From NCBI GenBank assembly GCA_002371135.1, contig DFGB01000038.1, forward strand, positions 1-22,362: 22,362 nucleotides of DNA, given 5' to 3'. The position numbers were made by a program, and so were the translations under genes. Source of the DNA: Verrucomicrobia bacterium UBA3761 (GTDB lineage: Bacteria; Verrucomicrobiota; Kiritimatiellia; RFP12; UBA1067). How positions within the stretch are numbered: position 1 is the first letter of the stretch; the number at the start of each line of letters is the position of its first letter. Positions 1 through 5,172 of the stretch are shown in pieces. Under the pieces are notes generated by a model. The model worked only from the letters and a program-made list of their open reading frames with translations. It made no database searches and was not told the origin of the DNA.

Positions 1-813
1 GACCGCATGCTCGACATGGGTTTTTTGCCTGACATCAAGCGCATTATCTCCAAATTGCCATTGCAGCGCCAGAGTCTCTTCTTCTCGGCGACGATGGGCA
101 AGGCCGAGCGCTCTCTGGCGCTGGGCATGGTTAAGGACGCTCTCGAGATTTCCATCTCGCCCGAGGCGCCAACAGTCGAGAAAATCAACCAGAAGGCGAT
201 GTTCGTCGAGAAGGGCTCGAAGGATGCTCTTCTCGTCCATCTCTTGGAATCGCATCCCGAGTGGGACAAGGTGATCGTGTTCACGAAGATGCGGCATGGC
301 GCCGATCGCGTGGCGAGGAAGCTCACGCGCGCTAAAATCGCCTGCGTCGCGATTCATTCCGACAAGACCCAGGCGCAACGCACCCGCGCGTTGGAAGGAT
401 TTCGCAAGGGACAGATCCGCGTTCTGGTCGCAACCGATATTGCAAGCCGCGGTATCGACGTGCCGGATGTCAAGTGCGTCGTCAACATGGAATTGCCGCT
501 TGAGACCGAGAGCTACGTGCACCGCATCGGCAGGACGGCACGAGCCGGCGAATCGGGCGCGGCGGTAAGTTTCGTCGCATCCGCGGAGCGCGGCCAGCTG
601 AAGGCCGTCGAGCGTTTCATCAAAAAGACGATCCCCGTCGATAAAGACCATCCTTTCCATCAAGGCGCGGACGCTCTTCCTTCCGAGCCGTGGGAGGCGA
701 AACCGCAGAAACCGCCTGCCAAGCGCCACGACCGGCGCAAGAAGCACCGTCCTTCCAACCTCGGCCGCCGTCAGCCGGACTTCCGGCAGAAACGCAAGGG
801 TGACGATGTATGA
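1..813 (+). CDS. rhlE: DEAD-box ATP-dependent RNA helicase, RhlE type (5' end outside window)
   Basis: The frame is open from base 1, whose first residues D-R-M-L-D-M-G-F continue a DEAD-box motif II region (DEADRMLDMGF in the family). The N-terminal part with the Q motif and Walker A is therefore outside the window. Visible motifs are SAT (motif III, FFSATM), the RecA2 domain with VFTKMRHGADRV, motif V (ATDIASRGIDVPD) and motif VI (HRIGRTARAG). The last 60 or so residues are a basic, Lys/Arg/Pro-rich tail, common in RhlE proteins and thought to bind RNA. The family unwinds short RNA duplexes during ribosome assembly and RNA decay. The stop overlaps the next start as ATGA, so the two are translationally coupled. 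Assignment to RhlE rather than another DEAD-box branch rests on the short tail and RecA2 wording. Confidence 0.93.
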   Translation, partial: DRMLDMGFLPDIKRIISKLPLQRQSLFFSATMGKAERSLALGMVKDALEISISPEAPTVEKINQKAMFVEKGSKDALLVHLLESHPEWDKVIVFTKMRHGADRVARKLTRAKIACVAIHSDKTQAQRTRALEGFRKGQIRVLVATDIASRGIDVPDVKCVVNMELPLETESYVHRIGRTARAGESGAAVSFVASAERGQLKAVERFIKKTIPVDKDHPFHQGADALPSEPWEAKPQKPPAKRHDRRKKHRPSNLGRRQPDFRQKRKGDDV

Positions 814-1127
814 AAACCCCTCCCGACAAGCGCTTGATCATCACATTCCACTCACATCAGACGAAAGATCGCGCGATGTGGTGGAAGGCCCAGGTCGTTT
901 TCGAACCGGGCAGCGTTGCCGATACGATTTTGCAGATTTCAGTCGTAGACGGGCTCGATGTCCCTGTTGCCGCAGGCGTTCTGGAACTCGCCGGCCAACG
1001 TCTTGAAGTGCATGACGGCAAGACGCAGATTTCATATCGCGACTTTATAGCCGGCAAGCACGAAAAAGCCCTCTGGCTCTACCGCGACAACATGCTCCCC
1101 ATCCCCGGCGCCCTCACCTTCGCTTGA
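810..1127 (+). CDS. Small conserved-looking protein coupled to the RNA helicase, function unknown
   Basis: This 105-residue protein starts at the ATG of an ATGA overlap with the helicase stop, which implies coupled translation. I do not recognise a family. The sequence is soluble-looking, with no signal peptide or membrane segment. It has alternating hydrophobic stretches typical of a small beta-rich domain (for example LIITFHSH near residue 10, and QISVVDGLDVPVAAGVLELAG across the middle) and several Trp and His residues near WWKAQVVF. The tight coupling suggests a role near the helicase, such as RNA metabolism, but this is inference from position only. GC and codon use match its neighbours. 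Confidence 0.72.
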   Translation: MKTPPDKRLIITFHSHQTKDRAMWWKAQVVFEPGSVADTILQISVVDGLDVPVAAGVLELAGQRLEVHDGKTQISYRDFIAGKHEKALWLYRDNMLPIPGALTFA

Positions 1128-1192
1128 AAAATCCAAAGGTTGGAAGGTTGAAAAGTCGCGCCCCTCGCGGTTTTGTCCCGTTTTATGATAGG
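1128..1192 (+). other. Intergenic stretch with a tandem-repeat arm and a weak hairpin
   Basis: After the stop of the small protein there is a short run built on GGTTGGA/AGGTTGA-type units (about 1140-1155). It resembles the heptad arms of the repeat family found further downstream. It is followed by CGCG-CCCCT-CGCG (1157-1169) and TTTT (1171-1174), a short 4-bp hairpin that could be a weak terminator. The conserved GGTGCGAC core is absent, so this is at most a remnant. Confidence 0.3.
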
Positions 1193-1270
1193 TTGACAAT
1201 TTCAACAAAATCAAGTTTGCTTTTAGAAGCGGCACAGCTTTTCAAAATTTCTCGTTTATCTTTTTACCCC

Positions 1271-1299
1271 TTGCGCAATGTCGGCGAATATGATATAAT
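1271..1299 (+). promoter_or_regulatory. Promoter of the rpsP-rplS operon, extended -10
   Basis: A perfect TATAAT lies at 1294-1299 and is preceded by TGA (1291-1293), which forms a TGN extended -10. Seventeen bases upstream is TTGCGC (1271-1276), a partial -35. The predicted start near 1306 gives a leader of about 33 bases that holds the rpsP SD. A TTGACA at 1193-1198 has no good -10 at the right spacing. Confidence 0.75.
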
Positions 1300-1321
1300 A
1301 CGTGCTAATAATTTTCCGCTG

Positions 1322-1328
1322 AAAGGAG
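1322..1328 (+). promoter_or_regulatory. Shine-Dalgarno site of rpsP
   Basis: AAAGGAG sits 10 bases before the ATG at 1339. It is a strong site, unlike the AT-rich leaders without SD seen before several other genes in this window. Confidence 0.75.
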
Positions 1329-1338
1329 AAAACAAGAA

Positions 1339-1626
1339 ATGGTAAAGATCAGAATGCGTCGCACCGGCTGCAAGAACCACGCCGCCTACCGCATCGTCGC
1401 GGCAGACGAACGCAGCCCCCGCGATGGTAAGTTCCTTGAAATCCTCGGCTGGTACGATACCCAGATCAAGGAAAACAATTTCAAGCTCGACCTCGAGCGC
1501 GTGAACTACTGGCTTTCGAACGGCGCTAAGCCCTCGACGACCGTGGCTTCCCTCATCCGTCGCGCCAAGAACCCAGACCTCAAGCCTCATCACGCCCGCA
1601 AGGCCGTGAAGAAGGATGCCAAGTAA
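1339..1626 (+). CDS. rpsP: 30S ribosomal protein S16
   Basis: This 95-residue protein begins with the S16 signature MVKIRMRRTGCKNHAAYRIVAAD. It continues with SPRDGKFLEILGWYDT and the VNYWLSNGAKPSTTVASLIRRA region, and ends in a short basic tail, so the length is normal for S16. S16 binds 16S rRNA in the body of the small subunit and is needed for its assembly. It opens a two-gene operon with rplS, 12 bases apart, driven by the promoter at 1271-1299. The start is fixed by the SD at 1322-1328. In many bacteria rimM and trmD lie between rpsP and rplS, and here both are missing. Confidence 0.98.
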   Translation: MVKIRMRRTGCKNHAAYRIVAADERSPRDGKFLEILGWYDTQIKENNFKLDLERVNYWLSNGAKPSTTVASLIRRAKNPDLKPHHARKAVKKDAK

Positions 1627-1638
1627 GGAGCGTGCACC

Positions 1639-2025
1639 ATGGGTATCAAACTCATTGACAAGATCAATGCGGAGCAGACCGCATCGCTCGCCGGCAAGAA
1701 CTTCCCCGAATTCCGCACTGGCGACATCGTCCGCGTTTCCATCAAGATCAAGGAAGGCGAGGACAAGGACGGCAAGCCGAAGTATCGTCTTCAGGACTTC
1801 GAGGGCCGCGTGCTCGCGATTGACAACGGCTCGAAGAACGTAACCGGCAATTTCACGGTCACTCGCGAGAGCTACGGCGTCCGCGTCGAGAAGCTCTTCC
1901 CGTTCAATTCGCCTTGGATCCAGAGCATCAAGCTCGTGAAGAAGAGCGCGTCCTGGCGTTCCAAGCTCTACACGGAGAGGACGTTCTGCTCGCACAAGGC
2001 CGTGCGCAAGCTCGTCCGCAAGTAG
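1639..2025 (+). CDS. rplS: 50S ribosomal protein L19
   Basis: This 128-residue protein matches L19. It has FRTGDIVRVSIKIKEG, the family core RLQDFEGRVLAID, and FTVTRESYGVRVEKLFPFNSP followed by IQSIKLVKK, and ends in a basic tail (SKLYTER, AVRKLVRK). L19 lies at the 30S-50S interface of the ribosome. An insertion around GEDKDGKPKYR makes the first beta hairpin slightly longer than in E. coli. The SD TAAGGAG (1624-1630) overlaps the rpsP stop, so the two are probably cotranslated. An intrinsic terminator follows 33 bases after the stop. Confidence 0.97.
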   Translation: MGIKLIDKINAEQTASLAGKNFPEFRTGDIVRVSIKIKEGEDKDGKPKYRLQDFEGRVLAIDNGSKNVTGNFTVTRESYGVRVEKLFPFNSPWIQSIKLVKKSASWRSKLYTERTFCSHKAVRKLVRK

Positions 2026-2057
2026 TCTCCTGCATCCACCAATCAGCGGAAAATACG

Positions 2058-2086
2058 ACGGCGCGGCATTCCCGCGCCGTTTGTCT
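2058..2086 (+). terminator. Intrinsic terminator after rplS
   Basis: ACGGCGCGG (2058-2066) and CCGCGCCGT (2072-2080) form a perfect 9-bp GC-rich stem with a 5-base loop (CATTC). It is followed by TTGTCT (2081-2086), a moderate T-rich tract. The hairpin ends only nine bases before the ATG of the next gene, so it could also act as an attenuator for that gene. Confidence 0.75.
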
Positions 2087-2089
2087 ATT

Positions 2090-2992
2090 ATGATAGCAGG
2101 GATTCTGGCCGGGATATGCTCGGCGGTGCTGCAAAGTTGCTCGTATATTGCGAGCGCCGCCTATCTCAAACGTCATTCTTCGGCGACCGGGCTGTTGATG
2201 CATGCCCAGGGGGTGCAGTTCTTTTTCGCGCTGCCGCTGTTGCTCGCGATGATGCCGGGCGAGGCGATGACGGCGCGGCTTTTCGCCGCCAATGCGCTCT
2301 GGCTCGTCATTTTCACGATAGCGCAGTTTTCGATGTTCGCGGCCCAGAAGACGGTTGAGCCGAGCAAAATCGCCACGTGGCTCGGGCTGAAGATTGTTGT
2401 TCTCGCCGTGCTAACGACTATATGGCCGCTTGACGGCGAGTCGGTGGACGCATGGCGGTGGGCGGCGATTTTGGTCACGATTTCCGCAGCCTGGGTCTTG
2501 AATGCGTCCGGCGGGATGAAACCTGGCTGGAAGGGCGCCTTCTTCCTCGCGAGCCAGATTGTGGTTGCATCTCTTTGCGATCGCCAGCAGGTGGCGATAA
2601 TCGGCATTTTCAGGGACATGGGGGCGGGATTGTTCAAGGCTTCGCTATTGACGCTTTGCATCGGGTATGCTTCGTTCGGTCTTTTCGCGCTTGCCTATGC
2701 CGCGCGGGAAGGGTGGCGGCGGGCTCTCCCGAAGATGCGAGACGCTTCGCCGTTTGCGGTGTTGTGGTTCACGGCGATGATTTCGATCTACTTTTGCTAT
2801 GGCAGGCTGGGACCGGTCTTTGGCAACGTGGTGCAATCTTCGCGCGCGATAATCGCGGTCGCGATAGGTTATCTCTTCATCCGGTTGACGAAGTGCCGGG
2901 TCGAAGAGAACGTCTCCGGCAGGTTGTGGCTGCGGAGGCTTGGCGCCGCAATCTTGATGACCGCCGGCATTGTGATGTATTCGCTCGGATAG
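2090..2992 (+). CDS. DMT/EamA-like multi-pass membrane protein
   Basis: The protein has 300 residues and about ten hydrophobic segments, the layout of the drug/metabolite transporter superfamily. The C-terminal half carries a typical DMT pattern: GPVFGNVVQSSRAIIAVAIGYL, a short charged loop, then RLGAAILMTAGIVMYSLG. DMT proteins export small metabolites or drugs across the inner membrane; no substrate can be read from sequence. I chose the ATG at 2090 because the first membrane helix (IAGILAGICSAVLQS) begins right after it. A TTG at 2081 is in frame but lies in the terminator T-tract. No SD is visible. The stop TAG at 2990-2992 abuts a possible degenerate copy of the intergenic repeat. Confidence 0.8.
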   Translation: MIAGILAGICSAVLQSCSYIASAAYLKRHSSATGLLMHAQGVQFFFALPLLLAMMPGEAMTARLFAANALWLVIFTIAQFSMFAAQKTVEPSKIATWLGLKIVVLAVLTTIWPLDGESVDAWRWAAILVTISAAWVLNASGGMKPGWKGAFFLASQIVVASLCDRQQVAIIGIFRDMGAGLFKASLLTLCIGYASFGLFALAYAAREGWRRALPKMRDASPFAVLWFTAMISIYFCYGRLGPVFGNVVQSSRAIIAVAIGYLFIRLTKCRVEENVSGRLWLRRLGAAILMTAGIVMYSLG

Positions 2993-3065
2993 CGGTGAAG
3001 ATCTAAGGCTTCTAGAATTTCTGGATCTTCCAGAGCCCCCATCCCGCGCCTTTTGACTTTTCAAC
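2993..3065 (+). repeat. Possible degenerate copy of the GGTGCGAC hairpin repeat
   Basis: This gap between the DMT gene and the GspL-like gene begins with CGGTGAAGA, where intact copies read CGGTGCGAC. It contains AGAATTT and ATCTTCCAG, where copy B reads CAAATTG and TTCTTCCGC. It ends with GCCTTTTGACTTTTCAACT, very close to the right side of copy B (GCTTTTGATTGTCAACT, 5106-5122). A perfect TCTGGA-TCT-TCCAGA hairpin sits at 3020-3034. The left arm and the exact GGTGCGAC are missing. This is alignment by eye, hence the low confidence. Confidence 0.4.
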
Positions 3066-3078
3066 TGCCATGTCGCCC

Positions 3079-3108
3079 TTGACCCTTTGGGCGGATAAAT
3101 GGTATAAT
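3079..3108 (+). promoter_or_regulatory. Strong promoter of the GspL-like gene, leaderless geometry
   Basis: TTGACC (3079-3084) and TATAAT (3103-3108) are 18 bases apart. TGG (3100-3102) forms an extended -10. Transcription would start near 3114-3117 and the ATG is at 3118, so the mRNA would have almost no leader. Confidence 0.75.
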
Positions 3109-3117
3109 ATTCAATCA

Positions 3118-4356
3118 ATGGCAGAAAATATCCAGATAGCCGTCTTCAGGGGCGGAGCATTGGAGACGTACGGCGCCGGGACGGCGGTCGGGGAGATTGT
3201 TTTGTCTCTTCCGCTCGCGCGAGTGCTGTCCACGGTCGTGCGCGTCTCCTATGACATGCGCGAAACGCTCGAAGCGACGGCGCTGGCGGATTTGAAGTCG
3301 CTCAATCCTTATCCCGACGACGAGCTGACGCCGGGCGTGGAAGTGATGGCGGAAAGCGAGTCGTCGGTATGCGCATTTGCGGCGGCGTTGCCGGAGTCGG
3401 CGGCGGATGACATAGGCGAGGCGCTGGATGCGGCCAAGGCGAACCCGGTGCGGATCGACCTGACCTCGCTAGGCGCCCTCAGATGCGTCTATGATGCGAG
3501 CTACAATTCGCCGTGGCTCTTCCTCTATGCGGAGGACAATGCCGCGGCGGCGTATGTCGTCTCCGGCGCTGAAATCCTGGCCGCGAGGTCGATTCCGTTT
3601 TCAGACGATTTCAAACGCGAGACGATGCGGCTATTGCTCGAGGCGGAATCGTGTTCGGTGCGCGACTTCAGCCTTGGCAAAATTGTCGCCTGCGGCGAAA
3701 TCCCGCCAGAGGCGCTTGCCGCCGTGGAGACGTTTGCCCCGGTGGAGCGCTCTACTCCCAGCGATGAACAGATTTTCGAGGCGCTCGCCTCCCGCGCCCG
3801 CGAAGAGGGCTCTCTCGACTTGCTCCCCGCCGCGTGGCGCCAGATGCTCGAGGATACGCGATTCAAGTCGAAACTCGTCAAGTCCGTCGCAATCGCCGTT
3901 GCAATCTGGGCAGCCATAATGGGCGTCCTCTTTGGCGTGCCGCTCGTCTACGGGTTCATGACGGATCATCAGAAGGCGCTGAGCCGCGAGCATGCCGGAC
4001 GCTACCGCGAGGTCAGGGAGATGCGCGAGAAGGTGCGCCTCGTGCAGAAATATTCAGACCACGCCCGCGGTGCACTCGAAATCCTCAAGGCGGTCTCGGA
4101 CCGCATGCCGGAAGGCGTAGAGCTCAACAACTGGAATTTCAAACGCGAGGATGGCGCGCGCTTCTCCGGCGAGGCCGATGACGCCGCCGCCGTATACCGC
4201 TTCAAGGATGCGCTGCTCGCCATGCGCTTCGGCGACGAGGAAGATGAAACCGCCGAACGCGTCTTCGCCGACGTCATCCTCACCGGTCCCTCCGCCGCCC
4301 GCGGCGGTAGGCAGAAGTTCGACATCGATTGCAAGTTCCAGACAGAGGAAGAGTAA
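3118..4356 (+). CDS. GspL-like / fused PilM-PilN-like inner-membrane platform protein of a type II secretion or type IV pilus machine
   Basis: The protein has 412 residues in three parts. The first is a cytoplasmic actin-like region (about 1-250) of the PilM/GspL type. The second is one membrane helix (about 257-282, SVAIAVAIWAAIMGVLFGVPLVYGF). The third is a periplasmic part with a charged helix (KALSREHAGRYREVREMREKVRLVQ) and a small domain resembling PilN or the GspL ferredoxin-like fold (LEILKAVSDRMPEGVELNNW onward). In this family the cytoplasmic half holds the assembly ATPase and the periplasmic half pairs with GspM/PilO, which is encoded next. An in-frame ATG at 3070 was rejected because that reading would run through the promoter; the ATG at 3118 follows the -10 directly. 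Family identity rests on architecture and gene order more than on motifs. Confidence 0.78.
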   Translation: MAENIQIAVFRGGALETYGAGTAVGEIVLSLPLARVLSTVVRVSYDMRETLEATALADLKSLNPYPDDELTPGVEVMAESESSVCAFAAALPESAADDIGEALDAAKANPVRIDLTSLGALRCVYDASYNSPWLFLYAEDNAAAAYVVSGAEILAARSIPFSDDFKRETMRLLLEAESCSVRDFSLGKIVACGEIPPEALAAVETFAPVERSTPSDEQIFEALASRAREEGSLDLLPAAWRQMLEDTRFKSKLVKSVAIAVAIWAAIMGVLFGVPLVYGFMTDHQKALSREHAGRYREVREMREKVRLVQKYSDHARGALEILKAVSDRMPEGVELNNWNFKREDGARFSGEADDAAAVYRFKDALLAMRFGDEEDETAERVFADVILTGPSAARGGRQKFDIDCKFQTEEE

Positions 4357-4359
4357 GAG

Positions 4360-4490
4360 CAGTCAGCAGTTAGCAGTCAGTAGTTGGCAGTCAGTCTCCC
4401 GGTGCGACAAGATTAAATACTCAAACGGCTCTTCCACATCCATGGCTTTTGGCGCCTGATTGCCAACTCCTAACTTCTAACTACCAACTA
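4360..4490 (+). repeat. GGTGCGAC hairpin repeat, copy A
   Basis: The left arm (4360-4394) is five 7-base units of the type CAGTCAG/CAGTTAG/TAGTTGG. The core runs 4395-4459 and opens with TCTCCCGGTGCGAC. The right arm (about 4456-4490) is units of the type CCAACTN/CTAACTN. Reverse-complemented, the left arm matches the right arm at about 27 of 35 positions with no gaps, so the element can fold into one long hairpin with the core as a large terminal region. It fills the gap between the GspL-like stop and the GspM-like start, and ends 7 bases before that ATG. Confidence 0.9.
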
Positions 4491-4497
4491 ATTTGCC

Positions 4498-5025
4498 ATG
4501 TCTCTGAAGGAAAAAGCGATAGTCGCCGTGTTGGGCGTGATAGCGTTGTACGCGCTTGCAATCGGCCTCTGGTTCATGCGCCAGGAGGGCGAGTGGAAGA
4601 AGGCCGCCAAAACGTACGCCAAGGCGGTGCAGAAGTACAACGACGAGAGAAAGCTTATCGGCGAGAAAAACTATTGGGCCGACGCCTACGAAGAAGAGAA
4701 ATCGCGTATGCCGCTCTTCGAGGAAGGCAAAAACACGGATACGACGTGGCTGCAGAAGATGGACGAGCTTGCGCTCAAGCATCACGTCTCGATTTCGCAG
4801 CGTCAGGCCGGCAAGGAAACCGAGGCGGGCGAAGTCTTGGAGCTGCCAATCGAGGTGCGCTCGTGGGAAGGGGCTCTTGAGCCGCTCGTAAGATTCATTC
4901 ACGAACTTGAAAACACGGACGACGGCATGTTCGACGTACGGGCGATCAGTTTCAAACCCTCGAACAAGAAGGGGTATTTGAAAGGTTCGTTCACCCTGAC
5001 GTGCGCGTATATGAGAGACAGGTAA
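4498..5025 (+). CDS. GspM/PilO-like inner-membrane protein of the secretion or pilus platform
   Basis: The protein has 175 residues: a short cytoplasmic N-terminus, one membrane helix (about 6-27, AIVAVLGVIALYALAIGLWFM), a periplasmic coiled coil (about 30-70), and a small alpha/beta domain in which ELPIEVRSWEGALEPLVRFIHELE resembles the ferredoxin-like fold of PilO/GspM. In the family this protein pairs with GspL/PilN to link the cytoplasmic motor to the outer-membrane channel. It follows the GspL-like gene and precedes the secretin, the usual order of such platforms. No SD is visible; the leader is AT-rich and lies against the right arm of repeat copy A. Similarity is structural rather than motif-based, so GspM versus PilO cannot be settled here. 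Confidence 0.72.
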   Translation: MSLKEKAIVAVLGVIALYALAIGLWFMRQEGEWKKAAKTYAKAVQKYNDERKLIGEKNYWADAYEEEKSRMPLFEEGKNTDTTWLQKMDELALKHHVSISQRQAGKETEAGEVLELPIEVRSWEGALEPLVRFIHELENTDDGMFDVRAISFKPSNKKGYLKGSFTLTCAYMRDR

Positions 5026-5027
5026 AA

Positions 5028-5158
5028 CAGTTAGTAGTTGGTAGTTGGGCTCTCGGTGCGACAATACTAATCTCTCAAATTGTTCTTCCGCGTTCGAGGT
5101 CTTTAGCTTTTGATTGTCAACTGCCAACTCCTGATTCCCAACTGCCAACTTATAACTA
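5028..5158 (+). repeat. GGTGCGAC hairpin repeat, copy B
   Basis: The left arm (5028-5049) has units CAGTTAG/TAGTTGG/TAGTTGG. The core runs 5049-5113, opening with GCTCTCGGTGCGAC (two differences from the other copies). The right arm (5114-5158) has about six 7-base units of the type GCCAACT/CCCAACT. Reverse-complemented, the left arm matches 5137-5158 at 18 of 22 positions. The right arm is about three units longer than the left, so unit number is not fixed. The element starts 2 bases after the GspM-like stop and ends 14 bases before the secretin ATG. Confidence 0.9.
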
Positions 5159-5172
5159 AATTTATAAATGCT

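Noticed and set aside
3070..3117. Upstream ATG at 3070 as the start of the GspL-like protein
   Set aside because: The reading would include the -35 and -10 boxes as coding sequence and adds an uncharacteristic leader. The ATG at 3118 fits the promoter geometry.
4360..5158. Heptad tandem repeats read as a CRISPR array
   Set aside because: The units are 7 bases long, degenerate, without spacers and arranged as inverted arms around one core. There are no cas genes.
5110..5172. Upstream TTG at 5110 as the secretin start
   Set aside because: The added residues are a translation of the heptad repeat arm. The signal peptide begins at the ATG at 5173.
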